NCBI GenBank assembly: GCA_030587405.1
Contig: JAUQZD010000070.1
Span: 1 to 42,356 of the forward strand
From: Candidatus Freyrarchaeum guaymasense
GTDB lineage: Archaea > Asgardarchaeota > Jordarchaeia > Jordarchaeales > Freyrarchaeaceae
Reading direction: 5' to 3'
DNA: 42,356 nt
Position 1 is the stretch's first letter, and each line of letters begins with the position of its first letter. Below are positions 16,031-23,621 of this stretch, piece by piece. The position numbers were made by a program, and so were the translations under genes. A model generated the notes under the pieces. The model was not told where the DNA came from, did no database searches, and saw only the letters and a list, made by a program, of their open reading frames with translations.

Positions 16031-17386
16031 CTACGCTGCTTGTTTTTTTGTTTCGTCTAGGAGTTTTACTACTTTGTGTCCTACGAATGGTAGTTCTGAG
16101 ACTGACTTGACGAATTCTATCTCAGACTCAATCCCAAGCCTCTCCTTAAGCCTCTCCTTAAGCTTAGCCTTGAAGGCCTCGGCATCATCAACCTTATCCC
16201 AGTCAACAGCCAACTTCATCCTCAAAACGTCCATGGGGCCTGTTGAGTATTTTATCATGGTAAAGTACTCTGTGAATCCGGGGATGTCGCCTAGGACGTT
16301 TTCTATGTCTGCTGGGAATATTTTCATTCCTTTTATGTTTGCCATGAATGCTTCTCTTCCCAGGAATGATATTCTGGTGTGGGTTCTTCCGCACTTGCAC
16401 TTCTCCGTTGTGATGTATCCTATGTCTTCTGTGCCCCATTTTATTATTGGGGTTGCTTCGGCGAAGAGGTTGGTGACGGTCACCTCCCCTCTTTCGCCCT
16501 CGGCGAGCTTCTCGTGGGTTTCGGGGTCCCTCACCTCGGTCAGGAAGAGGTCGTCGCAGCTGTGGACACCCTCATGGTAGTCGCAGTCACCCCAATACCA
16601 CAACGGGTCGGCAACACCGCCAAAATCGTAAATCTTCTCCGAAGGAACCCCAGTCTCATCCTCAAGCCTCTTCTTCACCGCCTTCGTAACTATGTCACCG
16701 TAGCCCGTGTCTATAATCTTCGTGTTGGAGAAGATCTCTTTTGGATCGACTCCGGACTTCTTAGCGGTCTCAATTATGGAGTAGAGTGTGAGGATTGGCC
16801 CGCCGTAAACCTCCGGCTTATATCCTCTCAGCACTTGCATGTGCTTCGCTGAAAGATAGGGCAGAGGGTAGCCGCAGTCTAGGTAAGCGCCGAAGCCTAT
16901 TATATCCGCTGCGGTGTAGGCCAGGACTACGTAGCCATGCCACTTAAAACCGGTGAAGTATACCTTAGTCCCTGCCCTGTACCCTCTCCCCCACTTAACT
17001 CTGAGATCCTGTTCCACAGCCATCATTATGTCGTGTTTTGTGTATGCGAACATTGTTGGGATTCCTGTCGTCCCCGTGGAGGCGTTGATTGAGACCACTC
17101 TTTCGTCCAGGGGGACGCATAGTATGCCTCCGAAGGGGTCCCCGGTCCTGCTCCTCTCCTCCCTCAACTCGTCCTTGTACAGCATGGGAACCTTCTCGAA
17201 GTCCTCGAGCGACTTGACGTCGTCGGGCTTCAGGCCAGCCTCGTCGAAGCGCCTATGGTAGAAGGATGAGTAGTGGTAGGCGTAGTCCAGCTGGTGCCTG
17301 AGCCTCCTCAGCTGAAGCTCCCTCAACTCCTCCCTCGCCATCGTCTCAACAGCAGGATTCCAAAACTTACCCCTCTCAACATCCAA
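16031..17386 (-). CDS. Phenylacetate-CoA ligase (PaaK)-like protein, complete
   Basis: At 451 residues this is a complete PaaK-type adenylate-forming enzyme. It has the phosphate-binding loop NASTGTTGIP at 101-110, a YDFGGVAD block near 253, WGTEDIGY near 317 and the CKCGRTHTRI hinge near 330. The C-terminal domain follows from about 343 (FLGREAFMANIKG...). PaaK enzymes make acyl-AMP from a carboxylate and ATP, then the CoA thioester. The start is TTG, seven bases after a GGAGGG. It lies 13 nt downstream of a truncated paralogue on the same strand, and the two are probably co-transcribed and may form a complex. Codon choice in this gene alternates between G/T-rich and A/C-rich blocks. Confidence 0.87.
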   Translation of the reverse strand: MDVERGKFWNPAVETMAREELRELQLRRLRHQLDYAYHYSSFYHRRFDEAGLKPDDVKSLEDFEKVPMLYKDELREERSRTGDPFGGILCVPLDERVVSINASTGTTGIPTMFAYTKHDIMMAVEQDLRVKWGRGYRAGTKVYFTGFKWHGYVVLAYTAADIIGFGAYLDCGYPLPYLSAKHMQVLRGYKPEVYGGPILTLYSIIETAKKSGVDPKEIFSNTKIIDTGYGDIVTKAVKKRLEDETGVPSEKIYDFGGVADPLWYWGDCDYHEGVHSCDDLFLTEVRDPETHEKLAEGERGEVTVTNLFAEATPIIKWGTEDIGYITTEKCKCGRTHTRISFLGREAFMANIKGMKIFPADIENVLGDIPGFTEYFTMIKYSTGPMDVLRMKLAVDWDKVDDAEAFKAKLKERLKERLGIESEIEFVKSVSELPFVGHKVVKLLDETKKQAA

Positions 17387-17399
17387 ACAACAACCCTCC

Positions 17400-18440
17400 T
17401 CAGAAGACTATTCTCACGTGGGTTCTTCCGCATCCGCATTCATCTTTGATCAGAGTGACCTTATGATCGGTTTTATACCTTATTAGGGGTGTTGCCTCGG
17501 CCCAAAGGTTTGTTATGGTTAGTAGGCCTTTTTCCCCGGGAGCAGTTGGTTCTCCGGTTTCAGGGTCGACCGTTTCAACTATGAACCCGTCTTCCCATGC
17601 GTGAAGCCCGTTCATCTGGTGACATTCTGAGGCGAAAAAGAAGTTATCCTGTATGTCTAACATGCATAGATGTGTCCCACCCCACACTTCCTCAAACTCC
17701 TTCCTTGTTTTCTCGTCTAGTACCGGGCTGCCGGGTCTAACCCTATGTATGACCACCTTCGTCCCGAACATTTCCTTCGGGGTCTTCCCTTGCTTCTTTG
17801 CTTCGTTCACCATGAGCTTTGCAAAATCGACCATTGTGAGGACTAAATGGGGTTTGAAGAACCCTGTCATATACATTGATCTTGGAAGGTCGAGCATGGG
17901 AAGCGTTGCCTCTATTGCTATGGCCGTGAACGGTACTATGTCTTGAACTGTCCGCCGGCTTGTGAACTGTCCCTCTATGATGCGTCCTATAGCCTCCCAC
18001 TGGCTTGCCTGGACCTCAACTATCTGCCCTCTCCTCAGCCCAGCCATTAACAGGTGCCGAGTTAGGTGGTCCACTAGAACTTCCCTGTCGTTCTCCGTTA
18101 GGGCTGTTACGATCACGTTTCCCTTAACCATCTGCTCTGGAGGATTAAGTATCTGCCAAACCTTACTCATCGGCACGCATAACCGTCCTCCGAAGAAGTC
18201 CTCATCGGTGACGGCTGCCGAAAGCTCCTCGCGTGATGTCAAAGGTATTTTCGAAAGGTCGTTTAAACCTTTAATGTCTTCAGGCTTCACCCCCGCGTCA
18301 CCAAGCTTTTTACGGTAGAAACGTGAGTTCCAGTAAACATAGTTAACCTGGCGCCTAAGGAGGTCTTCTTGAATGGACTCTATTTCACTTCTAGGCATGG
18401 TTTCCACGCTTGTAACCCACAAACCCTCCTCACCTGCCAC
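17400..18440 (-). CDS. PaaK-like protein without P-loop and without C-terminal domain
   Basis: The 346-residue protein matches PaaK-type proteins over the N-terminal domain: YWNSRFYRKKLGDAGVKPED, TVDPETGEPTAPGEKG and ATPLIRYKTDH. It ends directly after the hinge motif CGCGRTHVRIVF, so the roughly 100-residue C-terminal domain is missing. The stop is followed at once by the Shine-Dalgarno and start of the complete paralogue. The phosphate-binding loop is also lost; the equivalent stretch (about residues 97-107) reads ILNPPEQMVKG. Catalysis as a CoA ligase is therefore unlikely. It could be a regulatory or structural subunit of the neighbour, or an early stage of decay, although the frame is clean. 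The start is GTG at 18440. Confidence 0.8.
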   Translation of the reverse strand: MAGEEGLWVTSVETMPRSEIESIQEDLLRRQVNYVYWNSRFYRKKLGDAGVKPEDIKGLNDLSKIPLTSREELSAAVTDEDFFGGRLCVPMSKVWQILNPPEQMVKGNVIVTALTENDREVLVDHLTRHLLMAGLRRGQIVEVQASQWEAIGRIIEGQFTSRRTVQDIVPFTAIAIEATLPMLDLPRSMYMTGFFKPHLVLTMVDFAKLMVNEAKKQGKTPKEMFGTKVVIHRVRPGSPVLDEKTRKEFEEVWGGTHLCMLDIQDNFFFASECHQMNGLHAWEDGFIVETVDPETGEPTAPGEKGLLTITNLWAEATPLIRYKTDHKVTLIKDECGCGRTHVRIVF

Positions 18441-18609
18441 ACCTTCTAAAAACTAGTCAATAGTGAATAAACATATATTAATTTTTTGTAAAATTAGAAT
18501 TTCCGAAAGAGGCGAAGGGTTCACACCTAAACCCTTGGTTAAGAGTGAACCAGTTTAAAAGGTTCTATTTGAGTGATGACTGCGATGACGTTGATACGAA
18601 AAAGGAGGG

Positions 18610-19017
18610 TTAAAACTCTTTAGGCATGGCTGCCATCGTTTGGAGGAGGACTCCGAATCCGTCAGCATAGGCTAGCAACATCATCATGCTACCGGTGAGA
18701 GATATTTGCCCGGACATCAGCGCGTCTCTTGCCATCAGCTCAGCTTTCCCCAGCCTAACCCACACTTCGTACGGGCCTTCAAGTATGAAGTCGGCTTCTT
18801 CTCCTGGTTTAGCCTCCCTGACATTCTGAATCTGGCCATCTCTTATCTCAAAGTATATTCCGAAGCCCTTATCCGTCTCTCTTAGTATCATAGATGCGTT
18901 AAAGTCGCCCATCCCCGTTTTAAACGCCGGGTTGGCATTAACCTCTTCGGCAAGCTTTTTAAAAAACTCTAAACTGAAATATTTCACCATACCCCTCCAC
19001 TCTCCCATTCCATTCAC
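18610..19017 (-). CDS. SCP2 sterol-carrier-domain protein
   Basis: The 135-residue protein is a stand-alone SCP2 domain. After an N-terminal helix (LEFFKKLAEEVNANPAF) it has the beta strands around FGIYFEIRDGQI, a PYEVWVRLGKAELMARDALM segment and the TGSMMMLLAYADGFGVL helix that lines the lipid-binding tunnel. SCP2 domains bind fatty acids, sterols or acyl-CoA, and in peroxisomes partner thiolases. Its position beside three PaaK-like genes suggests it carries the substrate or product of that pathway (inference). GTG at 19017 follows GGAG by five bases; internal ATGs at 19008 and 18990 are alternatives. It is on the same strand as the PaaK-like pair, 169 bp upstream of it. Confidence 0.8.
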   Translation of the reverse strand: MNGMGEWRGMVKYFSLEFFKKLAEEVNANPAFKTGMGDFNASMILRETDKGFGIYFEIRDGQIQNVREAKPGEEADFILEGPYEVWVRLGKAELMARDALMSGQISLTGSMMMLLAYADGFGVLLQTMAAMPKEF

Positions 19018-19285
19018 TTGATCTCCTATAATTGGATGGCTTCATTTTTAAGGTTTACTATTTAAATTATTTTTTAATTATTTCCTTTCCGTTAGAAGCA
19101 AACCTTGCAAGCTTAGTCTGGTAGGTGGCTTCTTTTTGCCAAATCTTTTATCCTTTAACATGAATTTACTTAGCTGGGAAAGGAGGTCTTTGAAAGTTTT
19201 TTATTTTTCGAATATAAGTATTCATGCGGGCTTTGGGTGGAGCTTTTCACCCGTTGCCCCAGGCACCTTTCAGGTCTGCTAACAG
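19018..19285. other. Intergenic, no gene seen
   Basis: AT-rich; on the minus strand AATTTAAATAG near 19061-19071 could be the TATA box for the SCP2 gene. Together with the repeat and promoter to 19415 it makes a gene-free stretch of about 400 bases. Confidence 0.35.
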
Positions 19286-19347
19286 GATGGGGGTTCGCCT
19301 CCGGCTACGCCACGTTTGCGCGGTGAACTTCACCATCCGTAGCGTTA
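19286..19347 (+). repeat. 62-bp structured direct repeat, copy 1 (upstream of the mntA/hepT-like cassette)
   Basis: It matches copy 2 at 20115-20176 at 57 of 62 positions by my alignment, without gaps, in the same orientation. It contains GGTGAA-C-TTCACC (19322-19334) nested inside GCTACG...CGTAGC (19304-19309 / 19338-19343). The cassette of two toxin-antitoxin genes lies exactly between the copies. Confidence 0.75.
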
Positions 19348-19370
19348 GGTGAAATGTCCGTTGCCGCCCT

Positions 19371-19384
19371 TAAAAGATTTAAAA
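19371..19384 (+). promoter_or_regulatory. TATA box of the MNT/HEPN pair
   Basis: TTAAAAGATTTAAA lies about 35-45 nt before the ATG at 19416, predicting a very short leader. Confidence 0.35.
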
Positions 19385-19415
19385 CAGATAATGAAATAAG
19401 ATAATAGGTGGCAGA

Positions 19416-19709
19416 ATGGAAAAACTTGATGAGATAAGGAAGATCATTGGGGAGCACAAAGAGGAGCTTAGAGAGCAGTATGGTGTCAAGGAAATTGGTA
19501 TTTTCGGCTCCTTTGTGAGGGGGGAGGCGAGGGAGGATAGTGACGTTGACGTACTGGTTGAATTTGAGAAACCGATAGGGTTCTTTAGGTTTCTCGAATT
19601 GGAGGAATACCTGGGCAGTTTGATAGGTAGAAAAGTGGACCTTGTATCTAAAAAGGCACTTAAGCCGCACATTGGGAAACATATTCTTGAAGAGGTTATA
19701 ATAATATGA
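19416..19709 (+). CDS. mntA: MNT-domain nucleotidyltransferase antitoxin (MntA-like)
   Basis: The 97-residue protein is a minimal nucleotidyltransferase. The signature GSFVRGEAREDSDVDVLVEF (about residues 31-50) has the Gly-Ser and both catalytic aspartates. In the type VII toxin-antitoxin system MntA transfers AMP to a tyrosine of the HEPN toxin HepT and so silences it. The stop codon overlaps the ATG of the HEPN gene by four bases (ATGA), which implies coupled translation. The whole two-gene cassette is bracketed by 62-bp direct repeats. Confidence 0.88.
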   Translation: MEKLDEIRKIIGEHKEELREQYGVKEIGIFGSFVRGEAREDSDVDVLVEFEKPIGFFRFLELEEYLGSLIGRKVDLVSKKALKPHIGKHILEEVIII

Positions 19710-20056
19710 GAAGAACATACAGGGATTACATACTGGACATTTTGTCGTCTATCCAAGAGGTTGAGGAGTTCACCGAGGGCATGGGCTTTGAAGAATTTGT
19801 AAAGGACAGAAAAACTGTAAATGCTGTTATTAGAAGTCTGGAGGTGATGGGTGAGGCAGCGAAGAAAATTCCTTCGGAAATCAGGGACAAATACCCGGAA
19901 ATTCCATGGAAATACATCGCAGGCATGAGAGATAAGCTGATTCACGAATATCACGGCGTTGATTTAGAAATCGTATGGGAAGTCATAGAAAAGGAAGTTC
20001 CGCCTCTCAAACCCAAATTCGAAAAAATACTAGAGGAGTTGAAGAGGCGAAGTTGA
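19706..20056 (+). CDS. hepT: HEPN-domain toxin (HepT-like, DUF86)
   Basis: The 116-residue helical protein carries the RNase motif R-x4-H extended to R-x4-H-x-Y (RDKLIHEY, about residues 78-85). This is the form in which the tyrosine is the target of MntA AMPylation. The GEAAKKIP helix and a WKYIAGMRD stretch are typical of DUF86. HEPN toxins cut RNA when freed from the antitoxin. It overlaps the MNT gene by four bases. Since both active sites look intact, this is probably a working module. Confidence 0.88.
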   Translation: MRRTYRDYILDILSSIQEVEEFTEGMGFEEFVKDRKTVNAVIRSLEVMGEAAKKIPSEIRDKYPEIPWKYIAGMRDKLIHEYHGVDLEIVWEVIEKEVPPLKPKFEKILEELKRRS

Positions 20057-20114
20057 AAGGCGGTGGGCGCTTTGTGGCGCTCCGCACCTCGCTCCCATCA
20101 GGGTCGCCTAAGGT

Positions 20115-20176
20115 GATAGGGGTTCGCCTCCGGCTACGCCCATTTTGCGCGGTGAACTTCACCATCTGTAGCGTTA
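20115..20176 (+). repeat. 62-bp structured direct repeat, copy 2 (downstream of the cassette)
   Basis: It keeps the GGTGAA-C-TTCACC core exactly. The outer stem has C changed to T (TGTAGC), which preserves pairing as G-U. Copy 1 is at 19286-19347. Confidence 0.75.
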
Positions 20177-20519
20177 TGCTAACATTTTTAGCATTCTGAT
20201 TTTAGGATGTTTCACTACGTGAGGTGGGGGTTCGTCTAGTCATCTTTTAGGGGAGTTCTACGAGAGTTACGCTTAACTGGGTGAGAACGGCATCATCAAG
20301 GTGGGAGCTGGCGTAGAAGAGGTCGAGTGAAGTGAAACGATTAAAAGGAAGGTTCTAAACAATGATTAACATGGTTTATGATGGCAGCGTGACCTTAACC
20401 ATGCAACCTAGTAGCATTCTCTTTAAAAGAGAGGAGAGAAAGAAGAGGGTTAACTGGGTGCATGCCTCTGTGAGGTGCTGGTTACTTGAGGGGCTGTGAA
20501 GAATGAGGGTGATGTTGCC
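20177..20519. other. Gene-free stretch with protein-like scraps
   Basis: A plus-strand frame around 20237-20330 reads LLGEFYESYA, a stop, then LGENGIIKVGAGVEEVE, which looks like a fragment of an unrecognised gene. Nothing else was seen. Confidence 0.3.
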
Positions 20520-21794
20520 TTAGACGAATTTCCTTCTGTCCTCTAGTAGTCTTGCACTTTCTGGTATATCTCCTGGGTTCACTATTTCGACTTCGGACTT
20601 TATCCTCAGGGCCTGCTTAAACTCTTCCTCTAAGATTTTCTTCATTTCTTCGAACTTTGATGGATCCTTGCATTCCACCTTGATCGTCATTACGTCTGTT
20701 ACCCCTGGGCGCTCAACTATTATCTGGAACCTGCCAAGTTCTGGATGCCTTTTCACCACTTCCTCGGCTTGCTTTGGATGTATGAATACGCCTTTAACCT
20801 TCGTCAACATGTCTATTCTTCCCAGGATTCCCATCAGCCTTGCCTCGGTGCGTCCGCACTCGCACTTCTCCACGTTCAGGACGGAAGCATCCCCTGTCCT
20901 GTAGCGTATTAAGGGGAGAGCCTCCCTTTCGAGTGGAGTTGCAACTATTTCTCCTTCCTCCCCTGGCTCGACAGGCTCCAAGGTGTTCGGGTCGATTATC
21001 TCTATGAGGTAAAACTCCTCGTTAATGTGCATTCCATTATGGTACTGGCACTCACGCGACATAACTCCTAGCTCGGCTACGCCGTAAGCGTCAAAAAGCT
21101 CCATGTCAAAGGTTTCCTCAAGGTACTTCCTCAGGGAGGGTGGGAGAGGCTCTGCTCCGCACAGTCCAACCCTTAACTTCAAATCCTTCTTGGGGTCTAT
21201 GCCCATCTTCTTCGCTTCCTCAGCCAGCCTAGCGAGGAAGCTCGGTGTTCCAGCGTATATTGTTGTCCCAAGAGATTTCATGAATTCAAGCTGCATCCTG
21301 CTCTCACCCGGACCAGCCGGTATGATCGTTAGGCCTGCACTCTCGGCAGCCATGTGGACGAAGAAGCCAGCGGGCATAAAGTGGTAGGAAAGGGTTATTT
21401 GTATGACGTCGCCTGGCTGAGGCTCGTAAACGTGCGTTTTAAGGAGGGTCCTTCTAGTTATTTCGAGGTCTTTCTCCGTGTAGGGTTCAAAAATGGGCCC
21501 TGGGGAAATGAATACCAAGCGTAGCTTCTCCTTCGGGACGGCTAGGAATTCCCCATATGGGGGATGCTGCCTCTGGTTAGCTACAAGCTCGTGCTTACTT
21601 GTGAAGGGAACCTTCTTGAAGAAGTCGTCTAAGCTTCTTATGTCGTCTGGTTTCACGCCAGCCTCGTCAAACTTCCTGTGATAGTAGGGTGAGTTCTCGT
21701 ACGCATACCTCACCATAGCCAGTGCCTTCTTCTCCTGCAGGCGTCTCAGTTCCTCCCTACTCATCGTCTCGGTTTCAAATAGTGGCCTACCCAA
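20520..21794 (-). CDS. PaaK-like protein with degenerate P-loop
   Basis: The 424-residue protein has both PaaK domains: YAYENSPYYHRKFDEAGVKP at the N-terminus, FDAYGVAELGVMSRECQYH near 232, LPLIRYRTGD near 292, CECGRTEARLMG at the hinge and a C-terminal domain to DRRKFV. However, the phosphate-binding loop that reads STGTTG in active relatives is LVFISPGPIFEPYTE here (about residues 93-107). ATP binding would be altered, so its activity is open to question. The start is TTG, six bases after GGAGGAGGG, and TATA-like AAGTTATAAACC lies upstream near 21840. It is the fourth PaaK-like gene and shares the P-loop loss with the truncated gene at 17400. Confidence 0.82.
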   Translation of the reverse strand: MGRPLFETETMSREELRRLQEKKALAMVRYAYENSPYYHRKFDEAGVKPDDIRSLDDFFKKVPFTSKHELVANQRQHPPYGEFLAVPKEKLRLVFISPGPIFEPYTEKDLEITRRTLLKTHVYEPQPGDVIQITLSYHFMPAGFFVHMAAESAGLTIIPAGPGESRMQLEFMKSLGTTIYAGTPSFLARLAEEAKKMGIDPKKDLKLRVGLCGAEPLPPSLRKYLEETFDMELFDAYGVAELGVMSRECQYHNGMHINEEFYLIEIIDPNTLEPVEPGEEGEIVATPLEREALPLIRYRTGDASVLNVEKCECGRTEARLMGILGRIDMLTKVKGVFIHPKQAEEVVKRHPELGRFQIIVERPGVTDVMTIKVECKDPSKFEEMKKILEEEFKQALRIKSEVEIVNPGDIPESARLLEDRRKFV

Positions 21795-22083
21795 AAATCC
21801 CTCCTCCTAAAGCCACCTAAAGAAGATAAAAAGAGGTTTATAACTTAAAAAGGTAACCTTACACGTGAGCTGCTCCCCCAGGGATTGAATGGTTGGCAGA
21901 TTTTTAACGGAAGGTTATTTTATTCTTAAGTTGACGGATGGAGGGGGTTGCTGGCTTACGTGTATACGTTTCACAGGTGTGTAAGTGCAAGGTGTATCTG
22001 AGCGTTTGGGTGGGTGATAACCCGGAAGTCGGTGAAAACGAGTGGAGGGCCCGGGCTGACGGCAGATTTTTATTATTTATCAT
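21795..22083. other. Intergenic, no gene seen
   Basis: It holds the upstream region of the PaaK-like gene and becomes strongly AT-rich from 22065 towards the Fe-S pseudogene. A 97-codon open frame at 21938-22231 resembles nothing and overlaps the pseudogene. Confidence 0.3.
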
Positions 22084-22913
22084 TTATTTATCATTTTGGC
22101 TTCCATACTTACTTTTATGTTTTATTAATATTTGTTTCATCTTGGAAAAGTTTCCTTTGAAGAAGGTACACTCCTTAATGCAGATACCGCAGCCAAGAGT
22201 TTTAGAAAATACTTTTGCACATTTTGTATAATCTATATGCTTTTCACGGCCATTATTCAAAATCTCTGCCTCTTTGAATGTCGCCTTCGCCGGGCATGCG
22301 GAGACGCGGTGATTGTAGATTTCACAGAAATCTGGAATCCAAGAGTATTTCTCTGCATTAGAATCCGTGACAGGAAGATTTTCTATGTCGGTATATATCG
22401 CGGCAATCCTCTGGGATAGGCCATTTCTCTCGGAAACTAAAAGGTCTCTCGGAAATTAAAAGGCCATGCTTTCCGATATGCCCAAGTCCCGCTTTTTGAG
22501 CGAGAAGAACAAAGTTTGTGCTGCCACCTATAGGAGGATCGGGCTGTGCATTATAACCTCTTTTTCATAAATTCTGAGAGTCTGTAGACTGCCTTGCTAA
22601 GTTCTGCATAAGTTCTCCACACCTCCCCCTGCAATTACGCTTAGTGCCTGTTTTATTCTTTCTTTATCCCGTGTCCGTTATAAGGACTATAGCGTTTTTG
22701 AACAGAAGCAGCCTGTTGCTGAAGATATGTTCTCTTGGAACTTCCATGTATCCTATAGTGGAGCAGCCGAGCTCCCTTTGCATAAGCTTCCAGCTCTATG
22801 AAGAATTTTCATCCGCTTTCTTCCTGGCATCCTGTAGAATCCTTTTAATGCTCTCCGAGCTTTTTCTTGTATAATATGGTCTTTAAAAGGTACGGTAGTG
22901 CAATCAGCGTCTT
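22084..22913 (-). pseudogene. Decayed COG1600/QueG-like Fe-S protein gene
   Basis: Several minus-strand frames reconstruct an Fe-S protein of the family that includes epoxyqueuosine reductase and reductive-dehalogenase-like proteins. In order they are: ESIKRILQDARKKADE; LGCSTIGYMEVPREHIFSNR and LLLFKNAIVLITDT; TYAELSKAVYRLSEFMKK; RGYNAQPDPPIGGSTNFVLL and AQKAGLGHIGKHGLLISE; then WIPDFCEIYNHRVSACPAKA, HIDYTKCAKVFSKTLGCGIC and IKECTFFKG, with a stop at 22084-22086. At least four frame changes are needed. The first cysteine cluster has lost two of its cysteines. A 19-bp tandem duplication (22426-22463) falls inside. The decay is too heavy for sequencing error alone. Confidence 0.7.
22426..22463. 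repeat. 19-bp tandem duplication in the pseudogene
   Basis: TCTCTCGGAAACTAAAAGG (22426-22444) is followed directly by the same sequence with one change (22445-22463). Confidence 0.8.
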
Positions 22914-22927
22914 CAACATATGCCTTG

Positions 22928-22946
22928 CGAAACAGTTAAATATTTT
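22928..22946 (+). promoter_or_regulatory. BRE/TATA promoter of a candidate structured RNA
   Basis: CGAAAC (22928-22933) followed by TTAAATATTTT (22936-22946) is a textbook archaeal promoter core. Start of transcription would fall near 22960-22967. No protein frame worth calling follows, but a strongly structured region begins there. Confidence 0.5.
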
Positions 22947-22957
22947 GTATGTGTTTG

Positions 22958-23137
22958 TGGGTGCTGGTTTGGCCACGGGGTGGCCTATGGGTGGAGTCTT
23001 CGGATGTGGGGCTCTGGGGTTACCCCGAAAGCCCTATTAGAGGCGTATGCCTCGATGACGGGGAAACGCTTGACAGACCAAAACACACATTTACCCATAA
23101 AAGCCTATCAAGCGTGAACCCAACCTACACCACCACT
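22958..23137 (+). ncRNA. Candidate structured non-coding RNA with pseudoknot
   Basis: About 180 nt begin just after a promoter core and hold many complementary segments. A hairpin GGCCAC/GTGGCC is at 22971-22985. A hairpin with stems GGGGCT/AGCCCT and GGGG/CCCC is at 23008-23035. GAGGC/GCCTC is at 23040-23053. A seven-base helix CGCTTGA/TCAAGCG joins 23067-23073 and 23108-23114. TATGGGTG (22986-22993) can pair with TACCCATA (23092-23099), which lies in the loop of that helix and so makes a pseudoknot. Both ends can close through GGTG and GGTTTGG with CCCAACC and CACC. I looked for RNase P, SRP, 5S rRNA, tRNA, box C/D and common riboswitch signatures and found none. It may be a new RNA or the remnant of a mobile element end. 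Confidence 0.45.
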
Positions 23138-23600
23138 AACTGCAACAACCTAGGAAACTCTCATACCTCTGGAGAAGTGGAGAGAGGTTTTACTAGTGGG
23201 GTGTCCTCTGGTACAAGGTTCCTGACGTCTGGAAGAACGAAAAATACCAATTTTCTGGATAACTTAATTCCAGCTTTCTCGTCTTCTTTTCACCGTCAAA
23301 GAGGAAGTCAGATATACCTGTTAGGCGAGTGGGTTATTTCATTTTCCATAATTCGTAGCTTTTCCCTCTTTCACACGTCCACCAGTCTCCAATTTTCCTC
23401 TGGTTTCACCTTGCCGTTTAACATGTTTTGCGGCTTCGTCGGAGATGGCGGTGGGCTAGCCTCCGGCATGAGCGTTCTTTAACGGGCTGAAACATCGACT
23501 AGCTTCAACGATTGGTGGCCGATTTCTTACTGGGAAGTAAAAACTCGAGGCCAAATACGGTTAGTCTAGAAACCTTTTAGAGAGGATAAACTCTTTTAAT
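23138..23600. other. Gene-free stretch with a minus-strand coding remnant
   Basis: On the minus strand one frame (about 23400 down to the stop at 23193) reads KIGDWWTCERGKSYELWKMK, a stop, then PTRLTGISDFLFDGEKK and LELSYPENWYFSFFQTSG. This looks like protein but no family was recognised. The rest carries no signal apart from the leader of the chaperonin gene. Confidence 0.3.
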
Positions 23601-23621
23601 ATGGATCTGGAGGGAGATGGA

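Noticed and set aside
16023..16580. Plus-strand frame of 185 codons over the PaaK-like gene
   Set aside because: Serine/leucine-rich shadow of the minus-strand gene with recognised motifs.
22955..23137. RNase P RNA, SRP RNA or a tRNA at the structured region
   Set aside because: No GGAAAGUCC-type CR-I, no ACAGAA...GGCUUA-type CR-V, no SRP GGAGCA loop and no cloverleaf could be found.
23444..23475. Third copy of the 62-bp repeat
   Set aside because: Only GCCTCCGGC and a few nearby bases are shared; the palindromic core is absent.
22949..23482. Plus-strand frame of 177 codons across the RNA candidate
   Set aside because: Composition is Ser/Thr/Phe-rich without motifs, and the region is better explained by RNA pairings and a minus-strand remnant.
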